From Tatumella terrea (GTDB taxonomy: Bacteria > Pseudomonadota > Gammaproteobacteria > Enterobacterales > Enterobacteriaceae), in contig NZ_BAAAFX010000010.1 of the NCBI RefSeq assembly GCF_039523755.1, positions 1 through 64,000 of the forward strand: 64,000 bases of DNA. The letters are read 5' to 3'. This document shows, piece by piece, positions 16,768 to 24,737 of the stretch. The stretch's first letter is position 1. Every line of letters begins with the position of its first letter. Both the position numbers and the translations under genes were made by a program. The notes beneath the pieces were generated by a model. It was given only the letters and a program-made list of their open reading frames with translations. It made no database searches and was not told the origin of the DNA.

Positions 16768-18105
16768 ATGGATATCAGATACGGACTGCTGGTGGTTATT
16801 TTTCCACTGGTTGCACAGGCAACGGACATTGCTTTACAGACTGAAGGTGGGGGTGGAGGAAATTTATCCCCCATAGGCTCTTTTTTTAAACAATCAGAGA
16901 TTGATATTTCATTAAAGAACTACTGGAAAGCGCTTAATGAAGAGGAAAGCGGGGAGAAAAGGATCCACAACGCCTGGGGACAGGGGGCCACGGTTGCCTT
17001 TCACTCAGGAGATATTGCGGGGATATTTGGTGTTGATGCGACCTGGAATTATGTGATTAAACTGGGTGCCACAGATTACTTTAATTCCCGTGGCGTGCTT
17101 TATAGTAGTGGCCCGGAAAGTAAGAAAAGTAATGCTGCAGGGTTTAATAAATTTGGTCAGCGCAACCTCAGGATGCAGTACATCGAAGGTGATAGCAGTG
17201 CGAAAGTCCGATGGGGATGGCTGCCCCTGAAGGATATCGGGGTAATCTCTGACTCTTCCAGATTATCAGTGACGACCTATTTCGGCTGGTACAGTCGGCT
17301 GGCATTCGGCAAGTTTTCACTTCAGGGTGCCAGAGTCACCAAATCAATGAGCCGGAGTTCGCCTGACAGTGAGCACTTTTTAACTAATGACAAAAAAACG
17401 ATACGCGCATTAAGCAGTCTTGATCTCCGGTGGAACGGAGCAGCGGGAGAGATCAGATACGCGCTGGGAGAAAGTAGTGATTATCTCTCCCGGCATATTT
17501 TTCAGGCCAGTATTAAGCCCACCCCCATGCTGACCCTGAAAAGCCAGGTCTACCTCACCAGGGCATTAAGCCATTACCGTGAAATGCCGGAGACACGGAA
17601 AGACTTTGATCGCAGAGCTCAGCATTTTACGATCGAAGCCCGTTCCACTTCGCCTCTCTGGCAGACCCGCTGGGCAGCCAGTTATACCCGGGCGGCTAAA
17701 AAGTCAGGGGTAGGGACCTATCCGTTCCATATGAGTAAGAATTCACGGGGTACGTTCAACGGAATGGCGAAAGCAGGTAATGATTATAACAGGGACAGAG
17801 AAGCGGTCCTCTCCGGTCTGGTGGGGTACCAGTTAACGCCGGCACTAACCGCAGGAATTACCGGGAGTATTGGCCGCTTCAGCTATCAATCAGTACCGGT
17901 GGTGACCGGAGAAATTAATGCCTTTACCCGCTGGGTTATGCACCAGCCATCGTCAAAGGTACTGTCGTTGTTAGCTATGGTGGGGCCAGGGTGGTCATAT
18001 CAGGCCCTGAACGGAAAAACACCGAAACTGGTGGCCGGGCACCCTATACGGGCAAAGAGCTTCGCTTCTGAAGTTATCCTGGAATATAAATTTAAAGGGT
18101 TATGA
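16768..18105 (+). CDS. OprD-family outer-membrane porin
   Basis: A 445-residue protein with a short signal peptide (cleaved after about VAQA, residue 18) and the alternating pattern of a beta barrel, ending in a typical outer-membrane terminal strand (SEVILEYKFKGL). Its layout resembles the OprD/ChiP group: an early ISLKNYW strand, HNAWGQGATVAFHSGD, GIFGVDATWNYVIKLG, and a loop region near residue 120. OprD porins carry basic amino acids, peptides, sugars or aromatic acids; the substrate here is unknown. GGAGGAG lies 5 bp before the start. Pairing with the preceding periplasmic phosphatase-like gene suggests a shared ligand, which is inference. Confidence 0.72.
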   Translation: MDIRYGLLVVIFPLVAQATDIALQTEGGGGGNLSPIGSFFKQSEIDISLKNYWKALNEEESGEKRIHNAWGQGATVAFHSGDIAGIFGVDATWNYVIKLGATDYFNSRGVLYSSGPESKKSNAAGFNKFGQRNLRMQYIEGDSSAKVRWGWLPLKDIGVISDSSRLSVTTYFGWYSRLAFGKFSLQGARVTKSMSRSSPDSEHFLTNDKKTIRALSSLDLRWNGAAGEIRYALGESSDYLSRHIFQASIKPTPMLTLKSQVYLTRALSHYREMPETRKDFDRRAQHFTIEARSTSPLWQTRWAASYTRAAKKSGVGTYPFHMSKNSRGTFNGMAKAGNDYNRDREAVLSGLVGYQLTPALTAGITGSIGRFSYQSVPVVTGEINAFTRWVMHQPSSKVLSLLAMVGPGWSYQALNGKTPKLVAGHPIRAKSFASEVILEYKFKGL

Positions 18106-18480
18106 TACCCACTTACCGGGATAGATCCGTGGGGTCATACCATTACAACGGGAAGATATCAGCACCGTGATTTCCCGGTCCGGTGTGCTGCGGTAGCATC
18201 CTGCGTTATCTGGCGGATGCGGCAGGGCACAGGTTCAGAAAGCCGGAGATAGTGTTTATTTCTGTTACCGGTGTTAGCGGGCGTTCGGTTAATAAGTGTG
18301 ATACCTGAAGCGATCGTCAAAGTATCTCAGAGCAGGTGAAAGATCTGATATCACGATAACCGGAAGATCATACAGATCCGATCCCGTGCGGGTATTTTCG
18401 TCATAATGCATTTTCTGATCGTCATTGCGCACAGGGATTAAGAAAATAAACACTATTCCTGTTCCCGGAAGGTATTAAGC
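18106..18480. other. Intergenic DNA downstream of the porin gene
   Basis: About 375 bp between the porin stop and the octanucleotide repeat. I find no reading frame, strong terminator or known repeat in it. With the repeat and the ggt terminator it forms a 680-bp non-coding gap between convergent genes. Confidence 0.5.
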
Positions 18481-18580
18481 TGCCTGACTGCCTGACTGCC
18501 TGACTGCCTGACTGCCTGACTGCCTGACTGCCTGACTGCCTGACTGCCTGACTGCCTGACTGCCTGACTGCCTGACTGCC
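18481..18580 (+). repeat. Octanucleotide tandem repeat, 12.5 copies of TGCCTGAC
   Basis: One hundred bases consist of the 8-bp unit TGCCTGAC repeated 12.5 times without a mismatch. It lies between the convergent porin and ggt genes, outside any reading frame. Perfect short-unit arrays of this kind are usually length-variable through slipped-strand replication. A second perfect octanucleotide array with a different unit lies at 49395-49470. Confidence 0.97.
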
Positions 18581-18694
18581 AGTATCGCTTATCGCTTTTA
18601 TTTATTCACTGGCAGGGTAACGTAATACCAACCCCCTGAGTGATTATCGCAGGCCTGTGCGGCAGACCCGAAAGGGCAGAGGCTGATATCCATT

Positions 18695-18725
18695 AAAAAG
18701 GGAAACCCGGCATTCCGGGTTTCCC
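18695..18725 (-). terminator. ggt: Rho-independent terminator of ggt
   Basis: A perfect 11-bp stem (GGGAAACCCGG, loop CATT, CCGGGTTTCCC) lies about 60 bp past the ggt stop codon. On the minus strand it is followed by TTTTT, so it fits ggt best; a shorter TTT on the plus strand allows bidirectional use. Confidence 0.85.
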
Positions 18726-18785
18726 TTTCAGTATGCCTTCGGAACGGATATCCGAAAGGCAACTTAACGAACGATAATAACCGTA

Positions 18786-20552
18786 TTAGTAACCGCGTGC
18801 CGAGCCTGCAGGACGGCGTACGTCGTTAGCACCATACAGATACCCTTCCCTGACTTTACCTGAGACGGCGCCGTCATTACCGGAACTGGAAGCCGATGTA
18901 ACGCCGGCCGCACCCGGCAGGCCGACCATAATCAGTTCTGCCGCACCCCACGGGGTCTGCTCAACCATCTTATAGCCCATATTTTTCAGGATAGTTAAGG
19001 TATCCGGAGACAAGCCACCTTTTTCATAATAAACCACATCCGGCATCCATTGCTGGTGGATACGGGGTGCATTCACGGCTTCCTGCGGCTCCATACCGAA
19101 GTCAATAATATTCAGCGCGGTTTCCAGAGTGATCGTAATGATCCTTGAGCCACCCGGTGATCCCAGTACCAGGAAGATCTTGCCATCTTTGGTGACCAGT
19201 GTCGGGCTCATTGAAGATAATGGACGTTTACCTGGCGCAATACTGTTTGCGGTTCCCTGCACCAGACCATAAAGATTCTTAGCCCCGACTTTGGTGGTGA
19301 AATCATCCATCTCATCATTCATCAGTACGCCAGTACCCGGAGCCATGACAACGGCACCAAACCGGCCGTTAATGGTATAGGTCGTGGAAACGGCATTCCC
19401 TTCACTGTCGACAATAGAGTAGTGGGTGGTTTCCGGTTTTTCACCGCTGACAATGCCCGGTTTCACCTGATCGGAAGGGGTCGCTTTATCTGCCTGAATT
19501 TTGCTGCGCAGAGTGGCCGCATATTTCTTATCCAGTAATTTATCGACCGGATTATGCACAAATGCCGGATCACCCAGATAGGTATTACGATCGGCATAGC
19601 TTAAGCGCATAGCTTCTGCCAGTGTATGGACCATCGCCGCAGAACCAAAGCCCATTGATTTCAGGTCAAACCCTTCAAGAATATTGAGTGTTTCACAGAG
19701 AGTGACCCCGCCGGAACTCGGTGGTGGCGCCGAGACGAAGGTATAGCCACGATAGGTACAGGTCAGCGGAGCCATTTCAGTGATGTGATAGGCAGAGAAG
19801 TCCGCGGCATCAATCACACCACCTCCTTTCGCCGAAGCCTTTGCCACGGCGGCAGGGAAGGTACCTTTGTAAAACGCTGACGGACCTTCACGGGAGATCC
19901 TTTCCAGTGTTTTCGCAAGATCCGTCTGCCGCAGTCTGTCGCCTGGCTGTAAAGGCGTTCCGTCCGGGCGCAGGAAGATTTTTGCAACAGCCGGGTCCTG
20001 TCTGAAGCGGGCAACGGTCGTGTCCAGAATATCGGTATCGGCACGTGTCAGAATATAGCCTTCCCGCGCCAGTTTGATGGCCGGAGCCATATCCTGCGCC
20101 CGGCTGAGTTTACCGTACTCTTTACGTGCGGTTTCCATTCCCATCACTGTGCCGGGAACCCCGGAGGCTTTCCAGCCGTAAAGGCTTGCGCCAGAGATCA
20201 GGTTACCGTCGGCAGCAAGGTACATGTTTGCGCTGGCACCGGCCGGTGCCATTTCACGAAAATTAATGAATGTATCCTTGCCGTTGGCCAGATGGATAGT
20301 CATAAAACCCCCTCCGCCAATATTACCGCAGCAGGGATTAACGACCGCTTCGGCATAACCGACAGCAACGGCGGCATCAATAGCATTTCCGCCCTGTCTG
20401 AGGATATTCACCCCGATCTGTGTTGCCAGGTCCTGTGAAGTGACGACCATCCCATGCTTTGCTTCGACCGCCGGCGCTGACGCCGCCATGGCAAAGTGTG
20501 AACCCATCGAGCAGCAGAGTACGAACGTTGAGAGCGTAACTTTCCTTAACAT
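18786..20552 (-). CDS. ggt: Gamma-glutamyltranspeptidase precursor
   Basis: A 588-residue periplasmic enzyme, close in length to E. coli Ggt (580). A signal peptide ends near residue 24 (SHFAMAA). The precursor self-cleaves before the catalytic Thr of TTHYS, here Thr375, to give large and small subunits. Other landmarks are the GGNAIDAAVAVGYAEAVVNP block (54-73), GNIGGGGFM, and the GSPGGSRIITITLE oxyanion/glycine segment in the small subunit. It hydrolyses or transfers the gamma-glutamyl group of glutathione and gamma-glutamyl peptides. A Fur-like site lies just upstream of its start. Its partner could be the peptide-binding protein gene on the other side of the shared 0.8-kb upstream region. 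Confidence 0.95.
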   Translation of the reverse strand: MLRKVTLSTFVLCCSMGSHFAMAASAPAVEAKHGMVVTSQDLATQIGVNILRQGGNAIDAAVAVGYAEAVVNPCCGNIGGGGFMTIHLANGKDTFINFREMAPAGASANMYLAADGNLISGASLYGWKASGVPGTVMGMETARKEYGKLSRAQDMAPAIKLAREGYILTRADTDILDTTVARFRQDPAVAKIFLRPDGTPLQPGDRLRQTDLAKTLERISREGPSAFYKGTFPAAVAKASAKGGGVIDAADFSAYHITEMAPLTCTYRGYTFVSAPPPSSGGVTLCETLNILEGFDLKSMGFGSAAMVHTLAEAMRLSYADRNTYLGDPAFVHNPVDKLLDKKYAATLRSKIQADKATPSDQVKPGIVSGEKPETTHYSIVDSEGNAVSTTYTINGRFGAVVMAPGTGVLMNDEMDDFTTKVGAKNLYGLVQGTANSIAPGKRPLSSMSPTLVTKDGKIFLVLGSPGGSRIITITLETALNIIDFGMEPQEAVNAPRIHQQWMPDVVYYEKGGLSPDTLTILKNMGYKMVEQTPWGAAELIMVGLPGAAGVTSASSSGNDGAVSGKVREGYLYGANDVRRPAGSARGY

Positions 20553-20568
20553 AGAGATATCCCGCTTT

Positions 20569-20587
20569 AATTATGATTATCATTCCG
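20569..20587 (-). promoter_or_regulatory. Possible Fur box before ggt
   Basis: On the minus strand the 12-base core AATGATAATCAT matches the 19-bp Fur consensus perfectly; over the full 19 positions I count 14 matches. It lies 17-35 bp before the ggt start codon, where a bound repressor would block transcription or the first transcribed bases. By-eye match only. Confidence 0.4.
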
Positions 20588-21365
20588 TATCAACATAACC
20601 TGCCACCACACTGAAGTCAGTATTGAGGATAAATCTGTATGAAAAACAGAAGATTGAATAAGTGGCAGGCTGAAATACATCGAATAATCCGGTGGAATAT
20701 TCTGTAGGACGAAATTATCTGTTTCTCAGAATGACCGGCTGGTTAATACGCCTTTTTTCAGTGAATATTCAGGAATATTACTTTTCATTCGGGGATATCT
20801 GTCAGTAATTTATTTTTTTATCAGGCGAATATCCGGAAGGAGATATTTTTCATTGTCCCTGTCAGGCAGGAAATATCCTGTAAAAGATGGATAACTGCAG
20901 GGGCTTCGGATCAACAGGGGAAATCTGCGAATGATATCATCGGTCATTATTCCTGAGACCCGCAGCAGGAAGTCCCGGCATTCTGCGCCAGGGTCCGGCA
21001 GAAAGCCCTGAATTATCCGTTATCGTTGCATTCTGCGTGAATCGAAGAACAGCAGGAGCAGGAACGGTCATCGGGCTTCGGTACCGCGCTGCTGTCCGGT
21101 CTTCCCGGAAAGGGCTGGCACGGATAATTTTTTAAAAATAAGAAAAAAGTATCTAAGCCAGAGTGAGGGTGTTTCGGGATCAATGGCACTTTCGTTATTT
21201 CCGGTTTTCAGGCGCGGCGGGGCTCTGCGATCGGTTTTATATGCGCTAAGTAAAACTTCGGATGACGGCCTCTGACGGATAAGCATCCTGATCTGCTCTT
21301 TAAGTGATTGGTTAATCTGTGGTATTGATGACTGATAAAATAAAAACACACAGAGGTATTTATTG
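20588..21365. other. Long intergenic region between divergent ggt and the peptide-binding gene
   Basis: Nearly 0.8 kb without a supportable gene. It must hold the promoters of ggt (leftward) and of the binding-protein gene (rightward). I found no confident -35/-10 pair and no recognisable repeat. A long minus-strand frame at 21068-21571 overlaps the start of the binding-protein gene and looks like its shadow. A decayed gene is possible but nothing recognisable remains. Confidence 0.5.
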
Positions 21366-22994
21366 ATGCAAGGAAAAACACTACACACCCGCCGTACCCG
21401 TCTCTCTCTTTTATTCGCCGGGCTTTGTTTTTCTTCCGTTGCCTTTTCGGCAGTAGTCCCTGCCGGTACGCAACTGGCGGCTACGCAGAATCTGGTCCGC
21501 GGAAATGGTGCCGAACCGGCAACTCTTGATCCGGATAAAGCTGAAGACAACAGCTCGATGGCCATTATCAACGACCTGTTTGAAGGGCTGGTTCGGGTAG
21601 AAAATAACGGGCAGGTTATCCCGGCGCTGGCCGATTCCTGGCAAACGTCGGATCATAAAACCTGGACGTTCCATATCCGTTCCGGAGCCACCTGGTCAGA
21701 CGGTTCTCCGATCACGGCTCAGGACGTTGTGTATAGCTGGCGCCGGTTATCGGATCCGAAAACCGCCTCACCTTATGCCTCTTTCACCGCGAATGCACAT
21801 ATCTTAAATGCCCAGGCGGTCATTGACGGAAAAATGCCGACCGATAAGCTGGGGGTGTATGCGGCGGATAGCTCAACGGTGAAAGTGGTGCTGGACCAAC
21901 CGGTATCTTACTTCCTGCAATTTGTTGCGCATCCTTCGTTGTTCCCGGTCAGCCAAAAAGATGTCACCACCTACGGTGACTCCTGGACACAGCCAGGCCA
22001 TATGGTCAGCAGCAGTGCTTATCAGTTAAGTGACTGGGTTGTTAACGAGAAAATCACGCTGAAGCGTAATCCTCGCTACTGGGATAATGCCCATACGGTA
22101 ATTAATCAGGTAACTTTCTTACCTGTCAGTGACGGCAGTGCAGAGCTGAACCGTTACCTGGCCGGTGAGATTAATATTACCTCGACAATCCCGGCGATCG
22201 AATTTGCACGGATGAAGAAAGAGCGGCCGAAGGAAGTCTATGTGGCACCGGAACTGGCTATCTTCTATTTCGATATCAACAGTACCCGTGCGCCGTTCAA
22301 TGACGCCCGTGTCCGTCAGGCCCTCAATCTGGCCCTGAATAAAGATATTATCAGTCAGAAAGTGTTAGGGATGGGAGAGACGCCAGCCTGGACCGTGGCA
22401 CCATTGTCGATGGGTGGCGTGACTATCACTCCGCCGGTCTGGGCGCACTGGACACAGGCTGAGCGTATCGCGAAGGCCCGCGCACTGCTGAAAGAAGCTG
22501 GCTATTCTGAGTCTCATCCGCTGAGTTTTACGCTGCTCTACAACAATGAGGCAGATAACCAGCGAATCGCCATCGCGGCCGCTTCCATGTGGAAAAGTGC
22601 GCTGGGGGTGAAAGCGTCGCTGCAGAATCAGGAATGGAAATCGATGCTGGATACCATGCATCAGGGCCAGTATCAGCTGGTCCGCTATACCTGGAGTGCG
22701 GATTATAATGAGTATTCGACCTTCCTGAATACCTTCCGTAGCGGAGATACCAATAATACCGGTAACTTCAGCAACAAGGCTTTTGATAATGAAATCGCAG
22801 CGGCACAGTCGGCACAGACCCCGGCAGAAACCGCAGCACATTACCAGAAAGCGATGGATATTGCGGCGAATGAGGCTCCGGCTATCCCTATCTACTATCT
22901 CACCCAGGATTATATGGTCAGTACTAAAGTGGGAGGGTTTGCTCCGTCAGCCCTGGCCTTCTACCAGACGAAAGATCTGTATCTGAAAAAATAA
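21366..22994 (+). CDS. Orphan oligopeptide-binding protein (OppA/MppA-like)
   Basis: A 542-residue periplasmic solute-binding protein of family 5, the same size as OppA and MppA of E. coli. It has a signal peptide ending near residue 29. Family blocks are clear: LVRGNGAEPATLDPDKAED (where OppA begins its mature fold), NDLFEGLVRV, TFHIRSGATWSDGSPITAQDVVYSWRRL, GAYQLSDW-like SAYQLSDWVVNEKI, and IPIYYLTQDYMVS near the end. There are no permease or ATPase genes beside it, so it would have to use an importer encoded elsewhere, as MppA uses the Opp channel for murein tripeptide. A TTG lies just before the ATG; ATG 21366 fits the AGAGG site better. Confidence 0.88.
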   Translation: MQGKTLHTRRTRLSLLFAGLCFSSVAFSAVVPAGTQLAATQNLVRGNGAEPATLDPDKAEDNSSMAIINDLFEGLVRVENNGQVIPALADSWQTSDHKTWTFHIRSGATWSDGSPITAQDVVYSWRRLSDPKTASPYASFTANAHILNAQAVIDGKMPTDKLGVYAADSSTVKVVLDQPVSYFLQFVAHPSLFPVSQKDVTTYGDSWTQPGHMVSSSAYQLSDWVVNEKITLKRNPRYWDNAHTVINQVTFLPVSDGSAELNRYLAGEINITSTIPAIEFARMKKERPKEVYVAPELAIFYFDINSTRAPFNDARVRQALNLALNKDIISQKVLGMGETPAWTVAPLSMGGVTITPPVWAHWTQAERIAKARALLKEAGYSESHPLSFTLLYNNEADNQRIAIAAASMWKSALGVKASLQNQEWKSMLDTMHQGQYQLVRYTWSADYNEYSTFLNTFRSGDTNNTGNFSNKAFDNEIAAAQSAQTPAETAAHYQKAMDIAANEAPAIPIYYLTQDYMVSTKVGGFAPSALAFYQTKDLYLKK

Positions 22995-23008
22995 CCCCGC
23001 AAGGGAAC

Positions 23009-23031
23009 AGCCCCGCCGCACTGGCGGGGCT
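23009..23031 (+). terminator. Hairpin after the peptide-binding gene
   Basis: A perfect 9-bp GC-rich stem (AGCCCCGCC, loop GCACT, GGCGGGGCT) begins 15 bp past the stop codon. The T-run is poor (GCGTTG), but the next hairpin 30 bp on has one, so the two probably act together. Confidence 0.55.
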
Positions 23032-23060
23032 GCGTTGTCCGCCAACAGACGGACATAAAA

Positions 23061-23096
23061 AAGGCACTATCCTCGTCAGGAAAGTGCCTTTCTTTT
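23061..23096. terminator. Bidirectional terminator between the binding-protein gene and fis
   Basis: A 12-bp stem with one mismatch (AAGGCACTATCC, loop TCGTCA, GGAAAGTGCCTT) is followed by TCTTTTT on the plus strand and preceded by a run of A that gives a T-run on the minus strand. It can end both the rightward binding-protein transcript and the leftward dusB-fis transcript. Confidence 0.85.
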
Positions 23097-23117
23097 TAAA
23101 CCGTCAGGGATGAAGGA

Positions 23118-23414
23118 TTAGTTCATACCGTATTTTTTCAGTTTCTTACGCAGGGTGCCGCGGTTAATACCCATCATCAGTGCTGCGCGGGTCTGGTTAC
23201 CACGGGTGTACTGCATCACCATGTCCAACAGAGGCTGTTCAACTTCAGCCAGTACCAGCTCATACAGGTCATTAACATCCTGACCATTTAACTGAGCAAA
23301 ATAGTTCTTCAGTGCCTGTTTAACCGAGTCACGAAGTGGTTTTTGAGTTACCTGATCCTGTGAATTCACGGTAGAAACGGTCAGTACGTCAGAATTTACG
23401 CGTTGTTCGAACAT
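23118..23414 (-). CDS. fis: DNA-binding protein Fis
   Basis: A 98-residue nucleoid protein, the same length as E. coli Fis and, as far as I can recall that sequence, identical. Residues 1-26 form the mobile beta-hairpin arms that contact recombinases; residues 73-94 are the helix-turn-helix ([24 protein letters not shown]). Fis bends DNA, stimulates rRNA promoters and takes part in site-specific inversion and replication control. It is the second gene of the dusB-fis operon, 24 bp after dusB, as across enterobacteria. Confidence 0.98.
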
Positions 23415-23438
23415 AGTTCTTTCAGCTCTTTTTTTCGT

Positions 23439-24404
23439 TTACGCAAGATTTTCGAAGTATGCCTCCAACGCCTCCAGCTGTTCACTGGCATCCTCTATGG
23501 CGTTGAATGTGCGCCGAAACTGGTCATCAGGGGCATTTTCCTGCAAATACCAGGAAACGTGTTTTCGGGCAATACGGTATCCCTTGCCGTGACCATAAAA
23601 GTCGTGCAGCTCCCGTATATGTCCAATCAGCATTTGCTTCACCTCTGCGAGTGGCTTTGGTGCAAGCAGCTCCCCTGTGTCCAGATAATGCTGGATTTCC
23701 CGGAAGATCCACGGTCTTCCCTGAGCCGCCCGGCCAATCATCAGAGCATCAGCTCCGGTGTAGTCCAGTACGGCCCTGGCTTTATGCGGGTCAGTAATGT
23801 CTCCATTCGCGATAACCGGAATGGACACGTTCTGCTTAACTGTCCGAATGCTGTCGTATTCTGCGTTCCCGTTAAACAGACATGCACGAGTACGTCCGTG
23901 AATAGTTAACGCCTGAATACCACAACGCTCAGCCAATTGGGCAATTTCTATACAATTGCGATTTTCGGTATCCCATCCGGTACGGATCTTTAAGGTGACC
24001 GGAACATCCACTTCATTCACTACCGCCCGCAGGATGGACTCTACCAGCGACGGATACTGAAGCAATGCAGAACCAGCCATCTTTCGGTTCACTTTCTTTG
24101 CGGGACAACCCATATTAATATCAATGACCTGAGCACCGGAGTCCGCATTAATTCGCGCTGCCGCTGCCATTTCATCGGGGTCCCCACCGGCTATCTGTAC
24201 TGAGCGGATACCTGGCTCATCACAGTGCACCATACGCAATCTGGATTTGTCACTGGCCCAGACTTCCGGGTTTGATGACATCATCTCAGAAACTGTCATT
24301 CCTGCGCCGTTTTCGAAACAAAGCGTACGAAATGGTCTGTCGGTAATACCTGCCATTGGCGCAGCAATCAATCGGTTTCGGAGCTGGTATGGTCCAATGC
24401 GCAT
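23439..24404 (-). CDS. dusB: tRNA-dihydrouridine synthase B
   Basis: A 321-residue flavoenzyme of the same length as E. coli DusB, starting MRIGPYQLRNRLIAAPMAGI. It has the FMN-binding TIM barrel with the catalytic-cysteine segment NMGCPAKKVNRKMAGSAL (residues about 97-114) and the C-terminal helical tRNA-binding domain. It reduces specific uridines in tRNA D-loops using NADPH. It leads the operon with fis, is needed for good Fis translation in E. coli, and is transcribed from the strongly conserved fis promoter just upstream. Confidence 0.97.
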   Translation of the reverse strand: MRIGPYQLRNRLIAAPMAGITDRPFRTLCFENGAGMTVSEMMSSNPEVWASDKSRLRMVHCDEPGIRSVQIAGGDPDEMAAAARINADSGAQVIDINMGCPAKKVNRKMAGSALLQYPSLVESILRAVVNEVDVPVTLKIRTGWDTENRNCIEIAQLAERCGIQALTIHGRTRACLFNGNAEYDSIRTVKQNVSIPVIANGDITDPHKARAVLDYTGADALMIGRAAQGRPWIFREIQHYLDTGELLAPKPLAEVKQMLIGHIRELHDFYGHGKGYRIARKHVSWYLQENAPDDQFRRTFNAIEDASEQLEALEAYFENLA

Positions 24405-24441
24405 GGGAAAGAGATGACCTTATATGTTCGCAAGGCGGCGT

Positions 24442-24470
24442 ATATTACGCATTTTTTTGTGAAGATGAAA
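24442..24470 (-). promoter_or_regulatory. dusB-fis promoter with GC-rich discriminator
   Basis: On the minus strand TTTCAT (24465-24470) and TAATAT (24442-24447) are spaced by exactly 17 bp. The -10 box is followed by ACGCCGCC, the GC-rich discriminator that makes the fis promoter responsive to ppGpp and growth rate. The layout agrees with the E. coli fis promoter, including the sequence after the -10 box. Confidence 0.85.
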
Positions 24471-24630
24471 GGCCAAACTTTGAACAATATACCGCCATTG
24501 ATCACGGAAACAGATATTCACCCCATGAAATTATTTACTTATTTATTAATATCAATGAGTTATGCTTTAACTGTTGTCAGGATTTTGAAAAATTTTCTTT
24601 CTTTTCCCCGCTTATACCGGATAAAAAACA

Positions 24631-24694
24631 GCTCACAGAGGAATTTACAGCATATCTGCCATATAAAATGTGCTGTAAAAGTCTTTCTGTGAGC
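24631..24694. repeat. Nested inverted repeat between prmA and dusB
   Basis: Two nested perfect arm pairs form one 64-base hairpin: outer arms GCTCACAGA (24631-24639) with TCTGTGAGC (24686-24694), inner arms TTTACAGCA (24644-24652) with TGCTGTAAA (24671-24679), around an 18-base AT-rich loop. It lies within the 333-bp prmA-dusB gap and holds no gene. It may end the prmA message or be a regulator-binding site upstream of the fis promoter. Confidence 0.7.
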
Positions 24695-24737
24695 CATTCT
24701 GTCAGTCGTCTGGCCGCTGACCTGCGGGGGGATCGCC

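Noticed and set aside
18481..18580. Possible CRISPR array
   Set aside because: The units are 8 bp and contiguous; there are no spacers and no cas genes.
21068..21571. 167-codon minus-strand frame upstream of the binding-protein gene
   Set aside because: Overlaps the start of an unmistakable solute-binding protein gene; no motif or ribosome site.
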